From positions 248,001 to 312,000 of the forward strand of contig JACVRA010000178.1 in the NCBI GenBank assembly GCA_019828545.1: DNA of 64,000 nt, given 5' to 3'. The DNA comes from Paracamarosporium sp. OC-R06-R3. Its lineage: Eukaryota; Ascomycota; Dothideomycetes; Pleosporales; Didymosphaeriaceae. The position numbers and the translations under genes were made by a program. How positions within the stretch are numbered: position 1 is the first letter of the stretch; every line of letters begins with the position of its first letter. The notes under the pieces were generated by a model. That model made no database searches, was not told the DNA's origin, and saw only the letters and a program-made list of their open reading frames with translations. Positions 21,282 to 31,751 of this stretch are shown here, piece by piece.

Positions 21282-22868
21282 AGGAGGTCGCGGAACGAGT
21301 CTGTCGAAAAGAAAGCAGTTCAGCGGCTGGTGCAAAGTAGATGAATCAGAAGGAGGGCAGCGAAGGAGCAGCCAAACAGGGAATATCAGCTAGGCTGCAA
21401 CGGCCCGTAAGTAGTAATTACTGTACAACGCAGATGCAGGCAGCCCGATTACTACCGATTCATGGCCGAGTCATATATTTCTGTACGATGATGAACCGCA
21501 AGAATCCTGTCAAGACGTGCAAATGCAGGGGCGCTTATTGACTGTGCCCCCTGCCCCGCGCGAGTCATGATTCCAACACTGATATGTCACCGTGCCATAT
21601 CATCAACCTTAGGGGGAAAGAAACCCTTGTGGTTTGAATTGCTAGCCACTCCGGACTCGCTTACCCGTCCTCTGGTGCACACGAATAAGTGGCAGACGGC
21701 ACGGCCTACAAAGACCAGTACGCCTTTCTAAACATTAATAATAATGTACTGAAGGCAGCCTAGAGGCTTTACACTAAGTCATCTTCTATTAAAAAGACTC
21801 CTATAGAAGTCTACAGTTATATGCAATTGTTATGAAGTTAAAACTATCAAGTAATGTCAATGGTATCTTAAGTGGTGAAATGCGTTCAGGCCTTATCCGC
21901 CACCATTTCGTGTGCGCCAGAGCCTGTCTTTAGTTTTTAGCGTCCTGTGCCGCTAAGAGCGATTTGCCAGGCTGTTTGCTTTCTGTCCTCACTGCGCGCG
22001 TTCCCCTTAGCGGTCAATTTAGCTTATTTATTGACCTATGACATAGGCTGGCGAGCGTTTCATTTTGCGACGGTAGAGAGAGATGTGATCCGAATTGCTA
22101 GCGCTCGCTTCCTTTTGATCTAATACCGTCGGTATGAGCTGGCTGAAGCCTTGTGGTAAGATTCTGCATAGCATTAGTACCTTAAGCATGCATTCATGCT
22201 TTCCTCTCTTAATGAACACTAATCGGATGACGATAGCAGAGGCAGCCATGAGCTACACATGTAACTATCTATTGCTAAAAGATGTTCCATGTCACATCCA
22301 ATTCGCTTTCTCTACGCCGATCAACCCCAATATCCGGATAAGTGCGGTAACGATCATGAGAACTGATAGAGACAGGAATACTTTGATTCACATCTTCTGA
22401 CTAATCTACTTATCTGCCTAACTTACTTACTATACATATCAATAATATCAAGGCCCAATATGGTCCTCCAATGAGATATATGACAATGTGGAGCACCCAA
22501 AGTAACTATCAGGTTGAGCAAGGTCAAATTGAGTGTAGAGACGAATCGCTAGGGAGACCCAATGCGATCCAGCTATCTTATTTACCCTAAGTCTTAGACA
22601 CATGCAATTGGGCACTATGTGTGCTAGCTTACGCCCATCTCAGCCCTTGCATCCAACCTCACAAGCTCCTTCGGCCCTTCTCCTGACACATAACAGTTAG
22701 TTAAAGCTTGAAATGAATAGTGTCTTCAGGCCTCAAATCCATATAAGTATAAGCGGTATTATGTGGCCCTAGCATAAGCTTAATAATAGTTGATTCAATG
22801 GATTTGATTGCCGTACTACGTCTTATCTGGACTATGTTACCCTAGGCTACCCAATACGCCACCCACTC
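21282..22868. other. Intergenic region holding MITE family 1 copy C
   Basis: Apart from the MITE at 21670-21922, no gene is recognised; the sequence from 21930 to 22860 is AT-rich with only short frames. Confidence 0.5.
21670..21922 (+). mobile_element. MITE family 1, copy C (most complete, 253 bp)
   Basis: Starts CTCTGGTGCACACGAATAAG and ends with the complement of CTCTGGCGCACACGAAATGG, so the imperfect terminal inverted repeats are about 20-27 bp. It has no coding capacity. This copy shows that A and B are the same element. Confidence 0.85.
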
Positions 22869-23888
22869 TCACAACGCAAGCATCACCGCCACCACCCCGG
22901 CAGCTACCCACCCTACCCTTTTGGCGCTCACTCCTGCCCCAGAACTCTTCCACGGCTCCTCTTCCTCAGGCACACGGCTCCCCTTCACTGTATTATTCGC
23001 CCTCACGCACGCAAACTCGATGCTGTTCTCTACTGTACGCGACTGCGGGTCCACAAACTTTCCCAGCAAGACTAGCGGAATTGCCTGACGCGTCAACAAG
23101 TCATACGCCTGCTCTACATCGGCGCTCACTTTAATGCTTTTGAACGTAGTAATGCCACCTATTGTGTCGAACGTGTTGTATCTGTCTGGGATCTGCACCT
23201 CAGGCACGTTGGTGTAGGCGCATGTGCCGTTGGTCACGTCGATGTACTGGGAGCCTGTACAGAATAATTAGCTGGAGTCCCTCAGATGGCAGATCGCAAT
23301 ATTTGGCTCTTGTGAGAGACGTGGAAAGCGCACAGGGGAAGATTATGTAGAGAGTGGAGGAGGGAGGGACGTACTTCGTCCAGCATTCCCATCCAACATC
23401 GGACAGGCCTCCTTGAACAAATCGTACTCGGGATCGGTAACGTAGTCAGGACAGTTGACCCCATCTGATTTACTCAGTGCGTCGGTCAGGAAGTCGACGC
23501 ACGTCGCGCTGATGGCGCCGTTGCAGCTGTTTCCCCCGCCGGCTTCTAGCGTCGCGTTGATATTAACGAACTGGTAGATGCACATCTCGGTGTCGTTGGG
23601 CACGTTTCCAGGCACGGAGACGTAGGCTCTTGCTCCGACGTTGTCCGCTGAGGTCCAGCCGGGCCCATCGGTTCGGACGAGGACAGAGACGTACCACGGG
23701 TCGTTGGTGGCGTACGACGAGTTCCAGGTGAATTTGTATTGGCCGGTTGAGTTCAGCCGCTCTGACTTTATTTCAGGGGATCTGTCGCACGAGGGAGTGG
23801 TGGTGTTAGTCGAGTTCTGCGCAAGCGCTAGGAGTACAAGTGTTGATACTGAGAGGAGCAGCGAGGTTAGGATGTTGGACGTCCACAT
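22869..23888 (-). CDS. Putative GPI-anchored cell-surface protein, 299 aa
   Basis: Exon 1 23888-23375 and exon 2 23254-22869 joined across a 120-nt intron. Residues 1-23 are a signal peptide (ILTSLLLSVSTLVLLALAQN). The mature part carries several Asn-X-Ser/Thr sites (NSTNTTT, NSTGQ, NSSYA, NATLE) and paired Cys residues (SCDRS, MCIYQ, SCNGA, TCVDF, NCPDY, ACPML), consistent with a folded extracellular glycoprotein. The C-terminus KSSGAGVSAKRVGWVAAGVV, then AVMLAL, is a typical GPI-attachment signal: small omega residues, a spacer, then a hydrophobic tail. No domain name can be given. It probably sits in the plasma membrane or cell wall. Confidence 0.75.
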
Positions 23889-24763
23889 ATTGACTCCCTA
23901 TACGAATGTAGCCTTGCATACCGATCTCTTCTCATGTTTGGGAAGGAATCTACTTGTACTTGAATGTAGTCCGACATTGTTGCGGTCGATCTGAATCCTC
24001 CTTTGCGGCGTAGTCCAGCTTGGCCTTCGTCATGTGAGATGCCTGTTTCAAGTGAGCCTCAAAGCATATACTTTGCGATGTGAATGGCTGAGTTTCGCAC
24101 ATCAAATGAGGGACCGTCTATAGCTTTGCGGCACGACCTCGCCGTTATGTATATATTGAGCGTAGATCTGCAAGGCTGACGGCCGGGGCGAAATGACGTA
24201 GCTGCTTTTCTGGGATGCCGTACGACAGGCTAAATGCGGCCATAGCATCGGAATGCATTTGAATCCTTCAAACGATACATGCTCACGTACGAGATCGAGC
24301 TCCTTTGAACGTACCTTGCGACATTGCACGGTTAGATCTCGTGGTGCCTCGCAATTGTCCAGTACACCGATCCACGGCAGCTTTTCCTTTATAACACTCT
24401 GCTTCTTACAAGCGACTAGGCTACTTGGGTGTAGTGGATTGAAAGCGCATTGTTAGCCTTGTGTAACGACTCGCATGGCCCTCAGTACGAAGGAGCTCGT
24501 TTTTATTGACTATCCGGTCACAGTGCTGAGGCCACTCAGGTTGAATAGTCAATAAAAGCGAGCTTCTTCGTGGTGTAACAGCGAGCTTACTCTATCCTAA
24601 CGTCCAGCTCCGTCGTCCTAATTGCGATACATACAAAGAGGTCACTTAGGACAATTGTATTAAAGCAACAACACTGCGTACATCCCACAGTTAGCCGCAC
24701 AAGCTAGACATTACAACTCTCGCTTTTTTCCAACATTGGTCATTAAGTTGGTGATGCTAATTT
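23889..24763. other. Intergenic region holding MITE family 2 copy 2
   Basis: No gene recognised. It contains the promoter side of the GPI-protein gene and the MITE at 24488-24570. Confidence 0.5.
24488..24570 (+). mobile_element. MITE family 2, copy 2 (83 bp)
   Basis: Near-perfect terminal inverted repeats: CGAAGGAGCTCGTTTTTATT on the left and the complement of CGAAGAAGCTCGCTTTTATT on the right, with an inner palindrome CTGAGGCCACTCAG. Flanked by TA on the left and TG on the right. Confidence 0.85.
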
Positions 24764-25144
24764 CTACCAGGTTCCCCTTTCCACTGCCTTACGATTCATA
24801 GATGACGCGGTACATTCCCTCAACATCTCCGCCTGCTGCCATCTTAAGCCCTGTCATTTGATTAGTCTACAGCTCAAATTAATCTGATACAAACAAGATA
24901 TATTTACAGCAAACCTCACCCTCAACATCTCCATCATCGCACTGACCTTTTCCAGTGCTGCAAGACAAATATGTCGCTGTGAATCCAAGGATTCGATTTC
25001 CTCGAGAGAAATCCACATGCTCCAGAACATGCGATCAGGTGTATGCTTATTCACCAAACGCTGTCTACTCCCAAATCCAGCATCATTCGAAGAGAATTTG
25101 TGCCCTATTATTAGCGTTGGTCTGCGAATCACCAGCAGTAACAT
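24764..25144 (-). CDS. Small hypothetical protein, 103 aa
   Basis: Exon 1 25144-24920 and exon 2 24850-24764 with a 69-nt intron (GTGAGG donor, GACAG acceptor). The join makes a continuous helical segment ICLAALEKVSAMMEMLRG followed by LRWQQAEMLRECTASSMNRK and a stop. That the frame stays helical and Leu/Met-rich across the splice is the main evidence that the gene is real. The first ~30 residues (MLLLVIRRPTLIIGH) may not be the true start; a later ATG (MFWSMWISLEEIE) is possible. No known domain. Two MITE family 2 copies in the same orientation bracket it. Confidence 0.45.
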
Positions 25145-25197
25145 ATAGGGCGATTGTTCCGTCTCATGGCCCTTCTTTCCCGTTTATAAGAAAGAAG

Positions 25198-25280
25198 AAG
25201 CCCTGTCTCTATCTAATGAATATTCGTTCACAGCGCTGAGGCCACTCAGGCTGAACCGTCAATAAAAACAAGCTCCTTCG
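25198..25280 (+). mobile_element. MITE family 2, copy 3 (83 bp, left arm eroded)
   Basis: Centre TTCACAGCGCTGAGGCCACT and right arm ACAAGCTCCTTCG match the family and a TA follows. The left arm has the right length but many changes. Confidence 0.7.
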
Positions 25281-25600
25281 TATTGACTTGATATCGCACA
25301 TACACATACACATATACACACCGAATGACCCCCTTCCCTGGGATCATGACTGGCCACTCATCTACTTTCAAAAACTCCAAATTCAATCTTTACGACAACC
25401 GAAGAAATGAATCTAAGAAGAAACGTGCAAGATGATAAAAGAGAGACTGACGGACGAATGGAGGACAAGAAAACTTTTTTTAACACACCAAAAGAAAGAA
25501 ACTCCGAAATCTATACAGATCAGACGCAATCAAGGCCTTGTACAGCATACCCAGTGCGCCAACAGTATGCAGACCCCATGCGCAAATTATTGAGAAAGAG

Positions 25601-25602
<2 letters not shown>

Positions 25603-25632
<30 letters not shown>
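25603..25632. repeat. (AG)15 microsatellite
   Basis: Uninterrupted AG dinucleotide run of 30 bp, about 240 bp downstream of the stop codon of the gene at 25873-28185 on the transcript's side. Confidence 0.95.
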
Positions 25633-25634
<2 letters not shown>

Positions 25635-25872
25635 GCTGCCATGCGCCAGACCAAGTAAAGTAGGGAGTAAAGTTGAAAATGTTATGGAAAGGAAAGTACA
25701 AGGAGAAGGAAAGTGTAAACAGCGGGATGACGCCGGCCCCCTGCAAGGCACTCGGCCGCCACCAAACGTGCGTGTCCCAGAATACCAATCCATCCACTGT
25801 GAAGCGTCCCTACTGACGCTAGATGAATCGAATTACCCATCGTCGTACCCACCGTTGATCTTGTCACCTCTC

Positions 25873-28185
25873 TCAATGGTCCCTCACAGGCGCAAAGCCG
25901 CGAGTGATAGCAGGTCCTTTAGGTAGCCCACGTGCGGGCGGTCCAGCAGATACCCTATCACCAGCTGTCAACGGCCTTCTTACGCGCTCCTCGTAAAACG
26001 TAGCAGGTACTCCATTCTCGTCAACGTCCCGATACTTGACCCAATAATGTTCGCCGCTCGCCTCGCTATCTGAGTCCGTAGCATCGTCCCAATCCTCGTA
26101 CTTGCGGTTCGGTGGCGGTGTCGGAGAGCGGGAGAATGCTCGTCGAGCTTTCTGACTAAACTCGTGTAATTGTGTGGTTGCTTTAATTACAGGAGACTGC
26201 TGACGAGGTTCGGCGCGGGTATAACGAGGACGACCACGTTCATCCACTGGAGATGGCAATTGGCGCGAAGCGTTCTCTCGCCACTCGTGAACATTGTGCA
26301 CGGCATCAGGATGAACATGGCGGAATGAGATTGAGTCCATATTGCGCCGCTGAGGACGGGAATCATCTCGAATATAAGCACGAGGCGGAGATTCTTCTTG
26401 TATGTGAAGCCCTTCAACCTTCTGGATGAGAGGGTCAGGGGAAGGAATTTCTTCCACATGCCCTCGCTGGTAGTGATAGCGTCGGCGATTGTGATAGACA
26501 TAGCCATCGTTACAGGTGCACTCATTATCTTTGCAAGTCACACATCGTGTGTAGGACTCCCTCAAGTGCTCAGCCGACCTAGGCTCGCGACCAAACTGCA
26601 CACGGTTACCCACTACTTCCGGTGACATGCTTTCATAGCTCGTCCCCATCGTGTGTCTAGTGAATTGCGGCTCGTAAAAACGAGAAGCGGTCTTGAGAAT
26701 ACTTCGAGGAGGTGCTGGCGGCGGGGAGTGAGCCTCTTCCGGGTAGGAACCGGGAAAGCCGCTTGGTGTGAACGTCCGGAATGGGTTCGAATGTGAAGCA
26801 AGTCGAGTCCTAGCATCTGGCGACGGACTACGCGAGTTTTCATAACCTCCATCACGCCGGTAGTGGATTCTGAAGCCGTCTGAAAGTGGAGCGGGAGAAG
26901 AGAAGCGAACCTCGCTCTTGGCCCGGCGCCTCAAAGTAGGAGGAGGGCTGCGTTCTTGGCTGGTTTCCCGCGTACTGCGATGTCGGAAATATGTAGAATC
27001 ACTGGGTCCCATGTTGGGGCGGCTCCGGGACCTGTACACCACGCGTTCTGGACTGAGGGACTGATGATTATGCACCTCATATGCTTGTCGCCCACGAGTG
27101 CGACCGCGGCGCCCACCGTCGTCGATTTCGATAGTGATGGTCCTCTTGGAAGGCTCTCTCGCCTCTGATTGCCTCGCCTTCTCTTTGTCCCTCTTCTCCT
27201 TCTCTTTCTTCGCCCTTTTCTTACAACGGCGACAAGGAGTGCTAATGAGTGCCTGACCAGGAATTATCGGGTGATGGCGATGGTAGCCGGTGGAGCGCAT
27301 TCGGCCGCACACACTACAGACATGGCAGAGCGCTAGCGGAGGCACATCGGGCGCAGGAATGGCATTGCTGGCAGGCAACGGCGGCGAAGGAATCCTGATG
27401 ACATCTGGTGGCGGCCATGCCCCAGAATAGCGAAAGCGATTACGGTCCCTCATGCTCTCGAAGCTCCAGTCTCTCTGCTGGTACGCCGGACCGGCTTGAA
27501 CCTGCGTTTGTCAGTCACCTTGTCATGCACATTTTTGGAATCCTCCAAGCCATTAAGCTTACGTACCGGTGTTATTGCAGGAGCGTGATTGTAGCTGACC
27601 TGGCTCTGCAGTGGCGGCCGTTCGGGAGCGTAATTGGAGACAGGAGGGTGCTGCGGAGGAACGTAACTGCGTGGAAGGTCTATATAACCCGAGGGCCTGG
27701 CATGCGGTGGAATAGGTGGTCCGTGGGGGACGTACGGCTGCAACTGGCCGTGCTGTGCCAGTGCAGCATTCGGGGTCGGTGCTGGTGATACTGCAGGAGG
27801 TGGAGTCGGGGCCGCAGGTGGGACCTGAGCTTGTGCGAACTGCTGTCTATCAGTGAAATGTGCCGGAACAGACGCGGTACTGAGCGTTGACACGTCCGTG
27901 AACGGCCGAGGGAACGGCAAAAGATCATTTCTGCTCCTGGCCGGTTGGTCAGCCATGATGGAAAGACGGCTATGGGAGCTGGAGTACGTACACCGGGTTG
28001 AAGGGAGGGTACTGCTGGCCGGCATACGGATGCTGCATGTGCGTCCCGAAACCTGCATATGGATTCTGGAAGCCCGCGCCAGGCTGCTGCTGCTGCGCCT
28101 GCTGCTGCTGCTGTTGCTCTGCACCGTTGTTGCCCGCATTGCCGCTCATGTATGCTTGATAAGCCTTGCGCGCCTCAGCGGCCAT
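25873..28185 (-). CDS. Large low-complexity protein with poly-Q tract and Cys-rich motif, 730 aa
   Basis: Three exons (28185-27992, 27936-27567, 27501-25873) with introns of 55 and 65 nt; lengths sum to 731 codons. The N-terminus MAAEARKAYQAYMSGNAGNN is followed by a Gln tract, then a Pro-rich disordered region. At about residues 235-270 there is LCHVCSVCGRMRSTGYHRHH, closed by PCRRCKKR, a plausible zinc-binding set of Cys and His. A highly charged KKEKEKRDKEKARQ helix and a long Arg/Ser/Pro-rich region (RSRSRPNMG, SRSPSPDART, FSRSPTPPPN) follow. RS/SP density suggests a nuclear, heavily phosphorylated protein, perhaps linked to RNA or chromatin, but that is inference from composition. A conserved C-terminal block HYWVKYRDVDENGVPATFYE stands out from the disorder. 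Confidence 0.75.
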
Positions 28186-28638
28186 GGTGACCACCGGAAG
28201 GTGCGGGCCTCGAGCTTGTAGACAAAACTGAAAGTCGTGACGGAGAAAGTGGTGTGGCGGGTAGAAAACAGAGAGAGGTAGAGACCGAAAGCGGACGGTG
28301 GGGCTAAGAAAGAGGCAAAAGTTGGGCAACAGAGAAGCTCATTGGAAGAGCGGTCAAAGACATCATGCGGTGAAAGACAAAATTCGAGGCGGCCGTGGAT
28401 ACGTCCCTACTCTAGTCCTACCCCGAATACCGGCCAATGCTGTGTCCTTCACCTTTTACCCATTCACCCTCACAGACAACACGCTTGTGCCTGGCTTGCC
28501 TCAAGGTCCTTTGTCAAACAAATTTTGTGAGCTACTCTGCTTTAATTGTCCACCTAACGCCTGCCTTTCCGGCTGCCAACCGGTTTACTTTTACAATGCT
28601 CAAAATCTACTAAGGAAATACGCTTATGTGGGAAATAT
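28186..28638. other. Intergenic between two minus-strand genes
   Basis: Contains the promoter of the gene at 25873-28185 and the 3' UTR of STT3. No gene seen. Confidence 0.5.
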
Positions 28639-31117
28639 TTACTCGACCCTCAAAACGCGCGGGCCTTTCCTCTTTGGTGCCTTCTTCTTCTTGTGACCCT
28701 TGTCAAACGACGTGGCACTCTGGTGGTCACGTCCAAAGTTGTCAGGTTCTTTGACCTTGTAAATCCTGATGATCCAATTCTCGCTGGTGAAGGCTTCTTC
28801 AATGGTGCTGAGTTCGGGCCCTTGAGCGGGAAGTCGCGCTCCACGAACACGGTCAGTTGCTTGTCCGGCCGGGAATAGTGTGTGGTAGTTGTAATAGGAC
28901 ATCTTGTACCTAAAGGCTATCAGCATCTGCTACTAAGAAACAAGCTCTCCACTTACATCAGGCTGTTCTTCATGGTCGGGGTGGCCTCGTCGTCTACGCG
29001 GTACTCGCCTCGCGGTGTGAAAAAGTTGCGCTCCTTGACTTCCTCGGGCCAAATACCCTCGGCGATACGGACCATCCAGAGAAACTTGTTGATATCGTCA
29101 CCAGAGTATCCAAGTAGACCTCCGAACACGACCAAAACATAATCCACTTCGTGCTGGCGCATGATCGGGTAGCTGACCTCTTCCCGCGAGCTCATGGCCT
29201 TGCCAACAGTGGCAATATGAGTGTTGTTCCACGTGTTGTTGTCAACGAGCGTCGGCCTGTCAGCCATGCCACCGATCTGGTAGCCATAATCCCACCATGA
29301 CATGATCTTGGCATTTTCGGGGGTGTTCTGTCTGAGCCAATAGTAGGCCTCACGGTAGTCGTCAATGATATGTTGGCTACCATCGGGCAGGCGGGATGCA
29401 AGCACGACTGAGGGCGAAGAGTAGGCGTTAGAAGTAACCCAAGTGCAATGCAGGACAAAGAGAAGCAGATACACAACCGAAGCTCCTACAACTGTGAGTT
29501 TCGAAGCATACGAGTAGACTCCGACAAGAGGCTGGCGAGTAGATCGGAGACCATCCGGAAGCACTGCCGCCGCAGCGACCTTGGCGGTATCCGAGTTTCC
29601 GTTCTCTTTAGGCTCAGCTTTTGGTGTCTTGGCATCCAGGTAGGTGTCGAGAATCTGCGAAAAGGCCATAGCGGAAGCAACACATACAATGGGTGTCAAC
29701 GTAAGCATCAGACGAACCATGACACCAGCGAAATAACTGGCAAGAACGGCATAAATGACGATGAAAACTTGCTCGTCGGTCAACTTGCGGAAGCACATGT
29801 AGACACCAGCGGGGAATAGCCAGATCATCATGCTCAGATCGAAGAAGAATGCCGGCCAAGCAGTAGGCTGGTGTTCGGAAACGGAGGCGATGATAGGGAT
29901 GTGAATCTTGGCATATCCGGTATCCCAGAGTGAGTAGAAACGGCCGGTCCAAGGCGCGATGACGCCGGATACGGTCAAGAGAACGAGGCCTCCGAAAGCG
30001 ACGACGAAGATGAAAAGGACGAGGGCGCGTAAGAGCGTCTGAAACTGCTTGCTCGGGAGCTGCGTGCGAACCCATTCGACTCCTCCAACAAGCTGGAGAA
30101 GACCAAAGACGCCTAATCCATTAGCAATCTTATTTCGCTCAGTTTATGCAAGACCTACCCAGTGCAGACATGTGCTCACTACTCCTGATGGGCAGGAAGC
30201 CGACAAAAGGAATTTGCATGCTGGCAAGCGTGCCCAGCGCATACCACGAGGTATAGCTGACGTACAACCGCGGGCTGTACCTTCCCATGCAGATCAGCAC
30301 AAATGCGTGCAGCGGCAGCAGGTTGGTGATGAAGACATAGCCACCCCATGCCGACACCATGTATCCGTAGAACAGCGCTGTCAGCGCCCCCCAGAACATC
30401 GATCCGTTCTTGACTGCTTTGATCCAAAGGAAGAAAGTAAAGACCAGCAAGAAAATAGCAATAGCCTCGTTGTCATAACTTCCAGCGACGGATCGCGATA
30501 TGTAACCGGGTGTGATGCCCATGAAGGCGGCCGCAAGGAGACCAGCGGAAGGGGACGTGACCATTTCAGCGGTCAAAAGGTAGGTCGCGAGCGCGGTGAG
30601 GCCCGAAAAGCCTGGTGCGAGGAGGACGCAGATGTTTCGAATGTCGACAGGAAGCGTCAGGAAGCGGAGGAGGTGATAGATGGCTCCGCTGGTCACCATC
30701 AGACCGGGGTAGAGAGTACCACCAGTGACTCGTCCGAGGGGGTGCCATGTTCCTAATATTCCCATATGATTAGTTTCAAGTCCCAGAAGCTACCGGAGGT
30801 GGATTGGGAGCGCTGGGCGCGAGGGGGGCTCACGGTCGTCAAACCAATCCCAAAAGCTATAGAAGCCATTCTGGACCAGGTATTTCGTCGCTCGAAAGTT
30901 GAACCACGGATCAACTGCATACTAATTAACTCATACACTTCCCATAATTGACTAGATACGCACATTCGTGGATGATGCTTTCGAACCGGATGACGGAGAA
31001 GAGACGACTGGCAACAGCAGCGCCCGCAATCAGACACAGAATTGTGACACGAAGCAAGCCACGCGTGTTCCGGCCGCTGACCTGCTTTATGAACTCGTCT
31101 GACTCTGTGCCCGCCAT
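28639..31117 (-). CDS. STT3: Oligosaccharyltransferase catalytic subunit STT3, 751 aa
   Basis: Five exons (31117-30964, 30914-30834, 30752-30159, 30112-28957, 28909-28639) with introns of 49, 81, 46 and 47 nt; the joined length is exactly 752 codons. STT3 transfers the dolichol-linked glycan to Asn-X-Ser/Thr sites of nascent proteins in the ER lumen. Visible marks: the first membrane helix and loop [20 protein letters not shown] with the catalytic-metal Asp, the [16 protein letters not shown] loop, about eleven to thirteen membrane helices, the [10 protein letters not shown] loop, the hallmark WWDYG at about 549-553, and the lumenal domain with [11 protein letters not shown] and a DK-like region. 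The C-terminus is basic ([20 protein letters not shown]). Length and motifs are standard, so function is secure. It is an essential gene with no sign of damage. Confidence 0.96.
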
Positions 31118-31751
31118 AGTGGAGGAAATTGGTGGTTGGAAAGAGAGACGTTGCACTCCAGGCCGCGTCACGAAGCTCTCAAGCTAAGCTCGCGGCGAGG
31201 CCACCTGTATCATTTTACCGAGCGAGCGAGCGCCAAGGTCGCACGTGCCAGCACCCTTCACTCCACACAAGGTGGGGCGTTGGCGCATCAAGCCGCAGGT
31301 CGGCTTCACTGTGCAGTCTACTGATGGTTTTACGGTCTAAGATTACATTCGACTATTTTTGTTGGTTGATTGGACTAGCATGGGTTGAAAGAACGAGGCA
31401 GTTCGAGAGTCTTCGCCAACACAGCAGGCGCCAATGTTGTTCCACCCTGAGCCTAACCTACTTACGAAGGAGCTCGTTTTCATTGACTATTCAGCCTGAG
31501 TAGCCTCAGTGCCGTCACTGAATAATCGATAAAAACAAGCTGCTTCGTACACAACTTTGCTTTCACTGGCCTAGGGCATTGGCATTCGTATGTTGTGCGA
31601 TGCAAATCGAGAGACTACGTTGGTGTAATAAACATTCAATAACGTAGCAGTCGATGCTGAGCTTTTTCCAAGGTGTCAAAAATCATATATCCGGTGAGTC
31701 AAGATGTTTGGACATTCAAATCAATGCTATCCGCCTGATACGCAGTTTATA
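31118..31751. other. STT3 promoter side and MITE family 2 copy 4
   Basis: Separates STT3 from the zinc-finger gene upstream; the MITE at 31465-31547 lies about 350 bp from the STT3 start codon. No gene seen. Confidence 0.5.
31465..31547 (-). mobile_element. MITE family 2, copy 4 (83 bp, TA on both sides)
   Basis: CGAAGGAGCTCGTTTTCATT at the left end and the complement of CGAAGCAGCTTGTTTTTATC at the right end form ~30 bp inverted repeats. TA directly flanks both ends (31463-31464 and 31548-31549), as expected of Tc1/mariner-type target duplication. Inverted relative to the other three copies. Confidence 0.9.

Larger units (their letters stand above)
25145..25872. other. Intergenic with MITE copy and microsatellite
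   Basis: Holds MITE family 2 copy 3 and an (AG)15 run; otherwise the 3' region of the minus-strand gene at 25873. No gene seen. Confidence 0.5.
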
